DNA of 64,000 nt from Paractinoplanes tereljensis (GCF_016862435.1 NZ_BOMY01000050.1:306037-370036), one strand, 5' to 3'. Counted from the first letter of the stretch, positions 50,251 to 59,652 are shown. Made by a program: numbers and translations. The notes: generated from the sequence alone by a model not told the origin.

Positions 50251-52182
50251 ATGCCGGAGAGGGACCCTGGGGCTGGGCACAGCTCACGACTGCTCCGCGG
50301 CCTCATCTGGGCGGGCGTACTGCTCGCGCCACTGGCCGCGGTCGTCGTGCTGCTCGGTCAAAGCTCGAACTCGGTGCGCTTCGCCGTGCTGCTGATCGCG
50401 GTAAGCGTCGTTCTTGTCGGTTCGTCGGTGCTGATCCGCAGCGACCCGGTGCTGCACGAGGGCCACGTCGAGGAACGTGTGGCCGAAGAGGTCAAGGTCC
50501 TGCGCGCCCAGCTGCGAGCCGAGTTCGGCCGCGCTCCGGCCGCCGCCCCGTCCGTCGCCGCCCCGGCCCCCGAACGCTCCGGCTTCTTCCAGGACGCCCC
50601 GATGGCGCCGGAAGCCGACCCGTTCCCGGCCGGCCCACCCGCCCGCCGCCCCCAGCCGGACCCCGGCTTCGCCAGCGGCGGCCGAGCCAGCGTCCCGGCC
50701 CCCGCCGCCGCCGTAGCCACAGCCCGCCCCACCCCGCCCGGCCCCAACGGCCCCGCCGGCCCCGGCCCGAACGGCCCCGGCCCCGGCCCCGGCTCCGGCG
50801 TCACCGGCCCGGGTCCGAACGGCTTCGGCCATGGCGTTCCTGGCGGCCCAGGCCCGAATGGTTTCGGCCCTGGCGGCCCCGGCTCAAACGGTTATGTTTC
50901 CGGCAATCCCGGCGCCGCCGGTCCCGGCCAGAACGGCTTCGGACCCGACGCCGGCGGTCCAGGCCCGAACGGCTTTGGCCCTGGCGGTCCCGCCGCCAAT
51001 GGCTTTGGTCCCGGCCGGCCCGGCCCCGCCGGTTTCGCCCCTGGCCGTCCCGGTCCCAACGGCCCCGGCGGTCCTGGTCCCAACGGCCCGGGCAGCTCTG
51101 GCCCCGGCGCTTCGGGGCCCGGGCCGAACGGGCGCCGCGCGCCGGGCATGTCCACCGGCGACCGCGCTCAGCCGGGTATGTCGGCGGGCGACCGCGCTCA
51201 GCCGGGCATGTCCACCGGCGACCGCCGCGAGCCCGGCACGACGAGCGGCAGCCACCCGGCCGCCGACATTCCGCGCCAGCGGGGTGCCGCCTCGGTGCCG
51301 GTGCCGCCCTCCTCGCCGGCCCCGCCGCGCGCCGCGGCCGCGGTCCGGCCCAGCAGCGCCGCCGGGGCCGCGGTCCGGCCCGGCGGCGTCCAGTACGGCC
51401 GCGCGGAGTCCCTCGACGGCGACTTCGGCGCCAGCAACGGCTACGCCGATGTGGCCGCCGGGCCCACCGGCTACCCGGCCCCGCCGAGCGGTCCCTACGG
51501 CCCGCCCCAGGCCAACGGCTACGGCTACCAGGCCACTGACGACAGCTACGGCGGCCAGGCCGGGGAAAGCTACGACGCCTACGGCACCGACTACGGCTAC
51601 GCCGGTGCGAATGGCTTCGGCCCGGCCGGCGAGGACTACGCCTACGGCCCGGCCGGCAACGGTTTCGGCCCGCCGGCCAACGGCTACGCCCAGAACGGCT
51701 ACGGACCGAACGGCTACGCCCAGAACGCCGACGGGCAGGCCCCGGCCGCGGGCGCCAACGGATACGGCCCAGGTGTCAACGGGCACGCTCCGGGCGTCAA
51801 CGGGCAGGCTCCGGGCGCCACCGGCTACGGGTCGGGCGCCACCGGCTTCGGGCCGGCGAACACCGCCTACGAACCGACCAACAACGGCTATGAACCGCCC
51901 AACAACGCCTATGAACCGGCCGGGGACGGCTACGGCCAACCCGACTACGGCTACGGGCCGGGGGACGGCGGCTACGGGCCGTCCCAGGGGGAGCTCGACT
52001 CGGACGGCTACGGCATGGACGGCGGCTACGACGGGCCGCACACCACCGGGGACCCCAACTACCGGGCCCGCCGGCACCGGCCGTCGGCCAACGACACCAA
52101 CATCGGCTCCCTCGCCGACTTCGCCGAGTACGACGGCTGGCAGCCCGACGAGCGCTACGTGCAGGATTACGGCCGCCGGTAG
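50251..52182 (+). CDS. Membrane-anchored Gly/Pro/Asn-rich repeat protein
   Basis: 643 residues from ATG 50251. Two N-terminal helices (LIWAGVLLAPLAAVVVLLG and FAVLLIAVSVVLVGSSVLI) and a charged coiled segment (HVEERVAEEVKVLRAQLRAE) are followed by about 480 residues of low complexity. The first part repeats GPNGFGPGGPG-like units, the middle has three near-identical MSTGDRAQPG repeats, and the last part is Tyr/Gly-rich. The final 30 residues (IGSLADFAEYDGWQPDERYV) are ordered and look conserved. Function unknown. The 5' end resembles coding sequence of an ordinary membrane protein; the repeats are probably fast-evolving. Confidence 0.75.
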   Translation: MPERDPGAGHSSRLLRGLIWAGVLLAPLAAVVVLLGQSSNSVRFAVLLIAVSVVLVGSSVLIRSDPVLHEGHVEERVAEEVKVLRAQLRAEFGRAPAAAPSVAAPAPERSGFFQDAPMAPEADPFPAGPPARRPQPDPGFASGGRASVPAPAAAVATARPTPPGPNGPAGPGPNGPGPGPGSGVTGPGPNGFGHGVPGGPGPNGFGPGGPGSNGYVSGNPGAAGPGQNGFGPDAGGPGPNGFGPGGPAANGFGPGRPGPAGFAPGRPGPNGPGGPGPNGPGSSGPGASGPGPNGRRAPGMSTGDRAQPGMSAGDRAQPGMSTGDRREPGTTSGSHPAADIPRQRGAASVPVPPSSPAPPRAAAAVRPSSAAGAAVRPGGVQYGRAESLDGDFGASNGYADVAAGPTGYPAPPSGPYGPPQANGYGYQATDDSYGGQAGESYDAYGTDYGYAGANGFGPAGEDYAYGPAGNGFGPPANGYAQNGYGPNGYAQNADGQAPAAGANGYGPGVNGHAPGVNGQAPGATGYGSGATGFGPANTAYEPTNNGYEPPNNAYEPAGDGYGQPDYGYGPGDGGYGPSQGELDSDGYGMDGGYDGPHTTGDPNYRARRHRPSANDTNIGSLADFAEYDGWQPDERYVQDYGRR

Positions 52183-52185
52183 GAC

Positions 52186-53331
52186 CTACTTGTCGATGTC
52201 GCCGACCACGAAGAACATCGAGCCGAGGATGGCGATCAGGTCGGGGACCAGGCAGCCGGGGATCAGCGTGGCCAGCGCCTGCACGTTCGCGTAGGACGCG
52301 GTGCGCATCTTCAGCCGCCACGGCGTCTTCTCGCCCCGGGACACCAGGTAATACCCGTTGATGCCGAGCGGGTTCTCGGTCCAGGCGTAGGTGTGGCCCT
52401 CCGGTGCCTTGACCACCTTCGGCAGGCGTACGTTCACCGGCCCGGAGATCTTGTCGACCCGGTCCAGGCACTCCTCGGCGAGGTCGAGCGACACGTAGGC
52501 CTGGTCGAGCAACACCTCGAACCGGGCGTGACAGTCACCGCTCTTCTTCGTCACCACGGGCACGCTGAGCTGGTCGTACGCCAAATAGGGCTCATCCCGG
52601 CGCAGGTCGAAGTCGAGCCCGGAGGCCCGCGCGACCGGTCCGGACGCGCCGAAGGCGGCGGCCTGGGCCTCGGTGAGCACGCCGACCCCGACGGTGCGGG
52701 CCAGGAAGATGTCGTTCTTGCGAATGACGTGGTCGAGGTCGGGCAGTCGCTTGCGGACGGTCTTGATCGCCTGCCGGGCCCGGGTGGTCCAGCCGGCCGG
52801 CACCTCTTCCTTGAGGCCGCCGACCCGGTTGAACATGTAGTGCATCCGGCCGCCGGTGGCCTCTTCCATCACCGCCTGCAGGGTTTCCCGCTCGCGGAAC
52901 GCGTAGAACATCGGCGTGATTGCGCCGATCTCCAGCGGGTAGGACCCGAGGAACATCAGGTGGTTGAGCACCCGGTTCAGCTCGGCCATGGCGGTGCGCA
53001 GCCAGATCGCCCGGTCCGGCACCTCGATGCCCATCAGCCGTTCGACGGCGAGGGCGACGCCGAGCTCGTTGGCGAACGCGGACAGCCAGTCGTGCCGGTT
53101 GGCCAGCATGATGATCTGCCGGTAGTCGCGCACCTCGAACAGCTTCTCGGCGCCGCGGTGCATGTAGCCGACGATCGGCTCGCAGGTCACCACCCGCTCC
53201 CCGTCGAGGGTGAGCTTGAGCCGCAGCACGCCGTGAGTGGACGGGTGCTGCGGCCCGATGTTCAACACCATGTCGGCCGTGTCGAGCCCGGCACCGGTCC
53301 CGACGGTCAGTTCCCGCAGCGCATCCGTCAC
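52186..53331 (-). CDS. nuoD: NADH-quinone oxidoreductase subunit D-like protein
   Basis: 381 residues from the GTG at 53331. Complex I 49-kDa/NuoD motifs: MVLNIGPQHPSTHGVLRL, GYMHRGAEKLFE (quinone-site His and the HRG arginine), LMFLGSYPLEIGA and RTASYANVQAL. It is full length, but no other nuo gene is near, so this is a dispersed paralogue or a relocated subunit. Its GTG overlaps the stop of a MidA/NDUFAF7-like methyltransferase gene. It could work in an alternative complex. Confidence 0.92.
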   Translation of the reverse strand: MTDALRELTVGTGAGLDTADMVLNIGPQHPSTHGVLRLKLTLDGERVVTCEPIVGYMHRGAEKLFEVRDYRQIIMLANRHDWLSAFANELGVALAVERLMGIEVPDRAIWLRTAMAELNRVLNHLMFLGSYPLEIGAITPMFYAFRERETLQAVMEEATGGRMHYMFNRVGGLKEEVPAGWTTRARQAIKTVRKRLPDLDHVIRKNDIFLARTVGVGVLTEAQAAAFGASGPVARASGLDFDLRRDEPYLAYDQLSVPVVTKKSGDCHARFEVLLDQAYVSLDLAEECLDRVDKISGPVNVRLPKVVKAPEGHTYAWTENPLGINGYYLVSRGEKTPWRLKMRTASYANVQALATLIPGCLVPDLIAILGSMFFVVGDIDK

Positions 53332-54293
53332 GGAAGCATGCTCCCATGTGCATCGAGGCCAACCGTGTGCAGCAGCCACCAATGGCTGCCGAGCCCGGCC
53401 GGTTCGATCAGCTCGGCGGCGGCGCCGGCCGCGGCCAAGGCCCGCACATATCCGGCCGGATCACTGCGTGCAAGATCAATCGGTGGCCGGGCGCCGTCGA
53501 TCCCCAGCGCTTTCAGCGCTTCCCGCTGGGTGATCATTTCGTACGGGCATCCCGTAGCGATGGCCACCGCGTCCATCGCTACGTGTGCGGTGACGTCGCA
53601 GGTCCCGTCCGGCACCGGCACCACCTGTCGTCCGCTCCGGAATCCGGTCAGCGTGCCGTCGACCGGCCGGTGCGCCCGCAGGTGCCCGTAGTCGACCGCG
53701 AGCGCGCACCCCCGCCGCACCTGCCCGACCGCGTCCGCCCAGGCCGCGTCGCGGGTCCAGCCGATCTCGGCCCGCCCGGGGTGCGGCCACCACCGGCTGA
53801 GCCAGAACAGATCGGCCGCGTCGATCGGACCGCCCAGCGACTCGGTGCCGGTGGCCGGGTCGACAAGCACCTTCCGCCGCCGCCCGTGGTCATCGACGTC
53901 GTTCACGTCGAGCGGCACGTTGTCCAGCCACTCGGTGGCCAGCAGCAGTCCGGTGATGTCGCCGGGAATGTCCGGCCGCCAGGCGATCGCCGGATCGAGC
54001 CCGTCCGGCCGGGGCGCCACCTCGACGGCGGTCAGCCGGACCCGGTCCGGCAGCAGTTGCCGCAGCGTGGCGAGCAGCTCGCCCCGACCGGCGCCGACAT
54101 CGACCAGGTCGAACACCTTCGGGTGCCCGAGGGCCGCGTCGACCCGCTCGACCAGCCGCAGCAGAGCCCCGGCGAACAGCGGCGACGCGTGCACACTGGT
54201 CCGGAAATGCTGGGCCGGACCGGTCGTGCCGCGCGTGAAGAAGCCCGCCGGCCCATACAGCCCGGCGGCCATCGCCGCACGCCATCCCGTCAC
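53328..54293 (-). CDS. MidA/NDUFAF7-like SAM-dependent methyltransferase
   Basis: 321 residues. Features of the DUF185/MidA family: YGPAGFFTRGTTGPAQHFRT at the N-terminus (usually GPxGYY...HFxTS), the SAM-binding VFDLVDVGAGRGELLATL (near residue 62), a second LLLATEWLDNVPLDV motif and ALAVDYGHLRAHRPVDGTL. The mitochondrial homologue NDUFAF7 dimethylates an arginine of the NuoD-equivalent complex I subunit. Here the gene directly precedes nuoD with a 4-base GTGA overlap, which supports the same role by inference. Confidence 0.85.
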   Translation of the reverse strand: MTGWRAAMAAGLYGPAGFFTRGTTGPAQHFRTSVHASPLFAGALLRLVERVDAALGHPKVFDLVDVGAGRGELLATLRQLLPDRVRLTAVEVAPRPDGLDPAIAWRPDIPGDITGLLLATEWLDNVPLDVNDVDDHGRRRKVLVDPATGTESLGGPIDAADLFWLSRWWPHPGRAEIGWTRDAAWADAVGQVRRGCALAVDYGHLRAHRPVDGTLTGFRSGRQVVPVPDGTCDVTAHVAMDAVAIATGCPYEMITQREALKALGIDGARPPIDLARSDPAGYVRALAAAGAAAELIEPAGLGSHWWLLHTVGLDAHGSMLP

Positions 54294-54411
54294 ACCGTCA
54301 CCCTAGGCCTCAAACGGGCCGTGCAGTTGACCACACGTTGTTGTCACGAGCGTGTTACGGGTGCGCACAATTGCCTCCGACCGGTACCCCTCTCGAGGAC
54401 TGGATCCGCAT

Positions 54412-55272
54412 ATGACACGCACCCTCACCGTCGGTGTCGTCGGCGCCGGACGGGTAGGCGCCGTGGTGGGCGCCGCCCTCAACGCGGCCGGCCACCGGGT
54501 CGTGGCCGCGGCGGCCGTTTCGGCGGCCTCCCGTGATCGCGCCGCCCGGCTCCTGCCGGAGGCGGCGATCCTGCCCGCCGACGAGGTGGCCCGGGCCGCC
54601 GACGATCTCCTGTTGCTGGCGGTGCCGGACGACGCCCTGGGTGGCGTGGTCGCCGGCCTGGCCGTCACCGGCGCGCTGCGGCCCGGTCAGATCGTGGCGC
54701 ACACCTCGGGTGCTCATGGACTCGCCGTTCTGGGCGATGTACAAGGCATGGCCCTGCATCCCGCGATGACCTTCACGGGCGCCGACGCCGACCTCGACCG
54801 GCTGCCCGGCATCGCCTGGGGCGTCACCGCTGCGGACCGCGCGTTCGCCACCCGACTGGTGGCCGACCTAGGCGGCATCCCCGAGTGGATCGCCGAAGAG
54901 AGCCGCCCGCTCTACCACGCGGCCCTCGCGCACGGCGCGAACCACCTGGTCACGCTGGTCAACGAGGCCGCCGACCTGTTGCGCGCGGCCGGCGTCGAGG
55001 ACACCGAACGGGTGCTCGGGCCGCTGCTGCGGGCCGCCCTCGACAACGCGCTGCATCTCGGCGACGCGGCCCTGACCGGCCCGGTCTCCCGGGGCGACGC
55101 CGGCACCGTGGCCAAACACCTCGACCGGATGCCGGCCGACGCGGTCGGCACCTACCTGGCGCTGGCCCGCCGCACCGCGGGCCGGGCGATCGCCTCCGGC
55201 CGGTTGCGCCCGCAGGACGCGGCCCGGCTGATGGACGTCCTGTCCCGGGCCACGGTCGGGAGCACCCGATGA
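54412..55272 (+). CDS. Rossmann-fold/DUF2520 oxidoreductase-like protein
   Basis: 286 residues from ATG 54412. The dinucleotide-binding loop GVVGAGRVGAVVGAAL lies at the N-terminus. An NADP-reductase-like domain (LLLAVPDDALGGVV, VAHTSGAHG and MALHPAMTFTG) is followed by the helical DUF2520 dimerisation domain. It is similar to ketopantoate- or pyrroline-carboxylate-type reductases; the substrate is unknown. It is coupled to panC by an ATGA overlap, as in Mycobacterium and Streptomyces, and might supply ketopantoate reduction for pantothenate synthesis. Confidence 0.87.
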   Translation: MTRTLTVGVVGAGRVGAVVGAALNAAGHRVVAAAAVSAASRDRAARLLPEAAILPADEVARAADDLLLLAVPDDALGGVVAGLAVTGALRPGQIVAHTSGAHGLAVLGDVQGMALHPAMTFTGADADLDRLPGIAWGVTAADRAFATRLVADLGGIPEWIAEESRPLYHAALAHGANHLVTLVNEAADLLRAAGVEDTERVLGPLLRAALDNALHLGDAALTGPVSRGDAGTVAKHLDRMPADAVGTYLALARRTAGRAIASGRLRPQDAARLMDVLSRATVGSTR

Positions 55273-56096
55273 CCGCCGTCATCCACACCCGGGCCGAGCT
55301 GGCCGCCGCGGTGGCCGGAGCGCCCGAGGTCGCCGTGGTGATGACCATGGGCGCCCTGCACGAGGGACACCGCACGCTGATCCGGACCGCGCGCGAGCGG
55401 TCGGCGTTCGTGCTGGTCACCATCTTCGTGAACCCGCTGCAGTTCGGCCCGAATGAGGACTTCGCGAAGTACCCGCGCACGCTCGAGGCGGACGTCGAGG
55501 CGTGCCGGGCCGAGGGCGTGTCGGTGGTGTTCGCGCCGAGCCGGGACGAGGTCTACCCGGGTGGCGCCCCGCAGATCACGATGAACGCCGGTTCGATCGG
55601 CGAGCTCCTCGAGGGCGCGAGCCGGCCGGGCCACTTCGCCGGCATGCTCACCGTGGTCGAGAAGCTGCTGATGCTGACCCGGGCCGACGTGGCGTACTTC
55701 GGTGAGAAGGACTTCCAGCAGCTGGCCCTGATCCGGCGGATGGTGCACGACCTGGAGCTGGGCGTCGAGATCGTCGGCGTGCCCACGGTCCGCGAGCCGG
55801 ACGGTCTGGCCATGTCGAGCCGCAACCGCTTCCTGACCCCCGACCAGCGCCGGGCCGCCCTGACCCTGTCCCGGGCGCTGCAACTGGGCGCCGAGCAGAC
55901 CGACGCCGAGGCGGCCCTGGCGACGGCTACCAAGATCCTCGACGAGGAGCCGTCGGTCCGGGTCGACTATCTCGCGCTGACCGACCTGCTCCTGGGCCCG
56001 GCACCGGCCGAGGGGCCGGCCCGCCTGCTGGTGGCGGCGAAGGTCGGTACCACCCGTCTGATCGACAACGTCGCGGTGAACCTGGAGCGGCGGTAG
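55269..56096 (+). CDS. panC: Pantoate-beta-alanine ligase (pantothenate synthetase)
   Basis: 275 residues from ATG 55269; an upstream open frame through the preceding gene is not coding. Signatures: VMTMGALHEGHRTLIRTA with the HxGH-type nucleotide motif, FVNPLQFGPNEDFAKYPR, GRLxR-like ASRPGHFAGMLTVV, GEKDFQQLALIRRMV and MSSRNRFL. It joins pantoate to beta-alanine. It is followed by a lipoprotein gene rather than panD, the usual actinobacterial partner. Confidence 0.96.
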   Translation: MTAVIHTRAELAAAVAGAPEVAVVMTMGALHEGHRTLIRTARERSAFVLVTIFVNPLQFGPNEDFAKYPRTLEADVEACRAEGVSVVFAPSRDEVYPGGAPQITMNAGSIGELLEGASRPGHFAGMLTVVEKLLMLTRADVAYFGEKDFQQLALIRRMVHDLELGVEIVGVPTVREPDGLAMSSRNRFLTPDQRRAALTLSRALQLGAEQTDAEAALATATKILDEEPSVRVDYLALTDLLLGPAPAEGPARLLVAAKVGTTRLIDNVAVNLERR

Positions 56097-56193
56097 GGGC
56101 TCATCCCGTACGGCAAACGGGGTTTTCGCCTTTCGTCGTTGAAATCGCCTTATCATCGGAATTCCGGGCGAAAACGACGGGGGTTCACGGACT

Positions 56194-57102
56194 ATGCGAT
56201 ACCTGGGTATCCGGCTGGGTTTGTCGGCTGCCCTGATGATGGTGGTCGCTGGATGTGCCGCGCCGGGCGGAGTCGACGGCGATCTCACCAACGGGTGGGC
56301 CGTGATGGCGGCGGCCACCGCGTTCGAGCCGTCGGCGGGAACCTGCCATGGAGCCACCTTCAACGCGATCGGGGCCCGGTCCACCTACGACGAGCTCGAC
56401 TGCCAGCTGCGGCACCGCACCGAGACGGTCTACGTCGGCACCTACGAGTCGCCAGCCGCCGATGCCGAGTCGCCGCCCGCCGAGGGCTCGGCCGGGGCGG
56501 CGACCGCCTACAAGGTCTGCGACGAGAAGACCACCACCTACGTCGGTGGGCCCTGGCGCAACGCTCGCCTCTGGATCGGGGTCACCCACCCGACCGCCGC
56601 CGCCTGGACCGGCGGATCGCGCTGGTTCCGGTGCGAGGCGGTCGAACTCAGCACGGTGGAGGACGACGGCGGGCTGGTGCAGCGGATCGGCAGCCTGCGC
56701 AGCGTGCTCGCCGACGGCACCTCCGAGCTGATGCTCACCTGCTACGCGGTGGCCCAGGACAGCTCCGGGGCGATCGCCGGCATGCCCGGTGTCGCCTGCG
56801 ACGCCAAGCACAACGCCGAGTACGTCGGCGTCTGGTACGCGAAGGATCTGTCCTTCCCCAAGGACGATGCCACCTGGGCCAAGTTCCACGACGGCTGCCG
56901 CGGGCTGATCGCCACCTATGTGGGCGTGCCCAACGACACCGACCTTCAGTTCCGCACCGGCGTGGTGTCGTTGCCGGGCAACGCGGACGTGTGGGCGCTC
57001 GGTGATTTCGGCGTACGCTGCTATCTCTGGCTGGACGGCACCGAGCTGACCTCGACTCTCAAGGGCAAAGGGGCCAAGAGCCTCCCCATCCAGTACAAGT
57101 AA
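56194..57102 (+). CDS. Septum-formation-family-like lipoprotein
   Basis: 302 residues from ATG 56194. Lipoprotein signal peptide LSAALMMVVAGC with lipobox VAGC. Two related domains (about residues 45-155 and 175-290) share a Cys-x-n-Cys pattern and the motif TVYVGTY / AEYVGVWYAKD, recalling the septum-formation (Septum_form) family. The protein would sit outside the cell with disulfides. It interrupts the pantothenate/NAD gene run and ends at a terminator, so it probably forms its own unit. Confidence 0.75.
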   Translation: MRYLGIRLGLSAALMMVVAGCAAPGGVDGDLTNGWAVMAAATAFEPSAGTCHGATFNAIGARSTYDELDCQLRHRTETVYVGTYESPAADAESPPAEGSAGAATAYKVCDEKTTTYVGGPWRNARLWIGVTHPTAAAWTGGSRWFRCEAVELSTVEDDGGLVQRIGSLRSVLADGTSELMLTCYAVAQDSSGAIAGMPGVACDAKHNAEYVGVWYAKDLSFPKDDATWAKFHDGCRGLIATYVGVPNDTDLQFRTGVVSLPGNADVWALGDFGVRCYLWLDGTELTSTLKGKGAKSLPIQYK

Positions 57103-57113
57103 TGCCCACCACT

Positions 57114-57136
57114 GAGCCCGCCCCCGCGGCGGGCTC
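57114..57136 (+). terminator. Terminator hairpin between the lipoprotein gene and nadB
   Basis: Perfect 9-bp stem GAGCCCGCC/GGCGGGCTC with a 5-base loop, starting 12 bases after the stop codon. No T-tract follows, so activity is uncertain. Confidence 0.6.
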
Positions 57137-57163
57137 CAGGCACCGGCGGGGTGTACTGAGCAG

Positions 57164-58810
57164 ATGTCACTTCTCGCCGACCTTCCGGAGCTGCCGCGCC
57201 GGCTCGCCGCCGCCGAACCGGGTTGGACCGAGACCACCGACGTGCTCGTCGTCGGCTCCGGCGTGGCCGGCCTGACCGCCGCCCTGCACCTGCGCGAACA
57301 GGGCCTGCACGTCACGGTGGTCACCAAGGTGAACATCGACGACGGTTCCACCCGATGGGCCCAGGGCGGGATCGCCGCGGTGCTCGATCCGCTGGACACT
57401 CCGGCCGCGCACGCCAACGACACCGAGATCGCCGGCGTCGGCCTGTGCGACCCGGCCGCGGTGCGGGTGCTCGTCGAGGAGGGCCCGGCCCGGGTCCGCG
57501 AGTTGATGCGGATCGGCGCCGAGTTCGACCGGCACGAGGACGGCTCGCTGATGCTCACCCGCGAGGGCGGGCACCGGGCCGACCGGATCGTGCACGCCGG
57601 CGGCGACGCCACCGGGGCCGAGGTGCAGCGGGCGCTGCACGAGGCGGTGCGCCGCGACCCGTGGATCCGGCTGGTCGAGCACGCCCTGGTCCTCGACCTG
57701 CTGCGCGGGGCCGACGGCCGGGCCTGCGGGCTCACCCTGCACGTGCTGGGCGAGGGCTCGGCCGACGGCGTGGGCGCGATCCTGGCCCGGGCCGTGGTGC
57801 TGGCCACCGGCGGGATGGGGCAGATCTACTCGTCCACCACCAACCCGTCGGTCTCCACCGGCGACGGGGTGGCCCTCGCGCTGCGGGCCGGCGCGGTCGT
57901 CACCGATGTGGAGTTCGTGCAGTTCCACCCGACCTCGTTCGTCAGCGCGGCGGTCACCTCGGTGCAGCGGCCGCTGATCTCCGAGGCACTCCGCGGCGAG
58001 GGCGCCCACCTGGTCGACGAGAGCGGCAAGCGGTTCATGGTGGGTCAGCACGAGCTGGCCGAGCTGGCGCCGCGCGACGTGGTGGCCAAGGGCATCCACC
58101 GGGTGCTGCGGGCCACCGGCGCCGACCACGTCTACCTGGACGCCCGGCACCTCGGCCGGGAGTTCCTCGAGCACCGGTTCCCGACCATCGTGGCGTCCAC
58201 CCGGGCAGCCGGCGTCGACCCGGCCACCGAGCTGATCCCGGTCGCGCCGGCCGCGCACTACGCCTCCGGCGGCGTGCGCACCGACCTGCACGGCCGCACC
58301 AGCATCCCGGGGCTCTACGCCTGCGGCGAGGTGGCCTGCACCGGCGTGCACGGTGCCAACCGGCTGGCCAGCAACTCCCTGCTGGAGGGCCTGGTCTTCG
58401 CCCGGCGGATCGCCGACGACATCGCCCGCGATCTGCCCCCGCAGGCCGAGCCCTCGTTCGCCAAGCAGGGCCCGGCCTGGGTGGCCGACCCGGCGGTCCG
58501 GGCCGAGGTGCAGCGGGCGATGACCCGCGGCGCCGGCGTGCTGCGGTCGGCCGACTCGCTGGCCGGCACCGCCAAGGAACTGAGCCGGCTGGCCGAGCAG
58601 CGCACCACCCCGCACAACGCGGCCTGGGAGGCGACCAACCTGCTGACCGTGGCGTCCGCGCTGGTGGCGTCGGCGCAGACCCGGCGCGAGACGCGCGGCT
58701 GCCACTGGCGGGAGGACTTCCCGGTGGCCGAGGACGAGTGGCGCGGCCACCTGCTGAACGGACTGAGCCCCAAGGGCAAGCTCACCCAGACCTTCGAGGA
58801 GATGGCGTGA
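57164..58810 (+). CDS. nadB: L-aspartate oxidase
   Basis: 548 residues from ATG 57164. First step of NAD synthesis, aspartate to iminoaspartate. FAD-binding VLVVGSGVAGLTAALHL at the N-terminus, STRWAQGGIAAVLD, RVVHAGGDATG-like RIVHAGGDATGAEVQ, and the active-site region HPTSF with ISEALRGEGAHLVDE; ASGGVRTDLHGRTSIPGLYACGEVACTGVHGANRLASNSLLE is split across the catalytic cap. It is coupled to nadC by GTGA overlap. No nadA is in the window. Confidence 0.96.
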   Translation: MSLLADLPELPRRLAAAEPGWTETTDVLVVGSGVAGLTAALHLREQGLHVTVVTKVNIDDGSTRWAQGGIAAVLDPLDTPAAHANDTEIAGVGLCDPAAVRVLVEEGPARVRELMRIGAEFDRHEDGSLMLTREGGHRADRIVHAGGDATGAEVQRALHEAVRRDPWIRLVEHALVLDLLRGADGRACGLTLHVLGEGSADGVGAILARAVVLATGGMGQIYSSTTNPSVSTGDGVALALRAGAVVTDVEFVQFHPTSFVSAAVTSVQRPLISEALRGEGAHLVDESGKRFMVGQHELAELAPRDVVAKGIHRVLRATGADHVYLDARHLGREFLEHRFPTIVASTRAAGVDPATELIPVAPAAHYASGGVRTDLHGRTSIPGLYACGEVACTGVHGANRLASNSLLEGLVFARRIADDIARDLPPQAEPSFAKQGPAWVADPAVRAEVQRAMTRGAGVLRSADSLAGTAKELSRLAEQRTTPHNAAWEATNLLTVASALVASAQTRRETRGCHWREDFPVAEDEWRGHLLNGLSPKGKLTQTFEEMA

Positions 58811-59652
58811 CTCTCGATCCTTTCGAGGTGCAGCGGATCGTTTTCACCGCCCTCGGTGAGGACCTGGGCGACCCGCCACGCGACGTGACGAGCGAGGCGA
58901 CCATTCCGGCCGGGCAGGTCGACACCGCCGAACTGGTCGCCCGGGCGGACGGCGTGGTGGCCGGGCTGGGCGTGGCGGCCGAGGTCTTCGCCGCCACCTC
59001 CGGTGGCACAGCCACCTTCGAAGCAAAGATCAAGGACGGCGATCGGGTACGCCGTGGCGACGTGCTCGCGGTGATCACCGGGCCGACCCGGGCACTGCTG
59101 ACCGCGGAGCGTACGGCGTTGAACCTGCTCTGCCGGATGTCCGGGGTGGCCACCCACACCCGTCGGTGGGCCGACATCCTGGCCGGCACCAAGGCGACCG
59201 TGCTGGACACTCGCAAGACCACCCCGGGGCTGCGCGCGCTGGAGAAGTACGCGGTGCGGGCCGGCGGCGGCACGAACAAGCGGATGGGCCTGTACGACGT
59301 CGCCATGATCAAGGACAACCACAAGCTGGCGGCGGGCAGCATCACCGCGGCTTATCTTCTGGTTCGCGAAAAGTTCCCCGAGGTCCCGGTGCAGGTCGAG
59401 GTGACCACGCTGGCGGAGGCTCAGGAAGCGGTCGAGGCCGGCGCCGATTTCCTGCTCTGCGACAACATGACACCGACGCTGTTGCGCACCGTCGTCGAGG
59501 CGGTCGGTGACCGGGTCGAGCTGGAGGCCACCGGAAATCTCACACTGGAGACGGTTGAGGCCTACGCCGCGACCGGTGTGGACTATCTGTCGGTGGGCGG
59601 ATTGACACACTCGTCGCCGATCCTGGACATCGCTCTGGACCTGAGGCCCTGA
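58807..59652 (+). CDS. nadC: Nicotinate-nucleotide diphosphorylase (quinolinate phosphoribosyltransferase)
   Basis: 281 residues from GTG 58807. It converts quinolinate and PRPP to nicotinate mononucleotide. Motifs: EDLGDPPRDVTSEATIPAG, AERTALNLLCRMSGVATHTR, VLDTRKTTPGLRALEKYAV and MIKDNHKLAAG with active-site lysines, then LLCDNMTPTLL and VDYLSVGGLTHS. The stop shares a base with the coaX ATG (TGATG). Confidence 0.96.
   Translation: MTLDPFEVQRIVFTALGEDLGDPPRDVTSEATIPAGQVDTAELVARADGVVAGLGVAAEVFAATSGGTATFEAKIKDGDRVRRGDVLAVITGPTRALLTAERTALNLLCRMSGVATHTRRWADILAGTKATVLDTRKTTPGLRALEKYAVRAGGGTNKRMGLYDVAMIKDNHKLAAGSITAAYLLVREKFPEVPVQVEVTTLAEAQEAVEAGADFLLCDNMTPTLLRTVVEAVGDRVELEATGNLTLETVEAYAATGVDYLSVGGLTHSSPILDIALDLRP

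Noticed and set aside
50720..51140. Repetitive DNA as a CRISPR array
   Set aside because: The repeats are in-frame codon repeats of one protein (GPNG units) with irregular length and no unique spacers.
52186..53331. Part of a complete nuo operon
   Set aside because: Neighbours on both sides are unrelated to complex I apart from the methyltransferase; no other nuo gene is present in the window.
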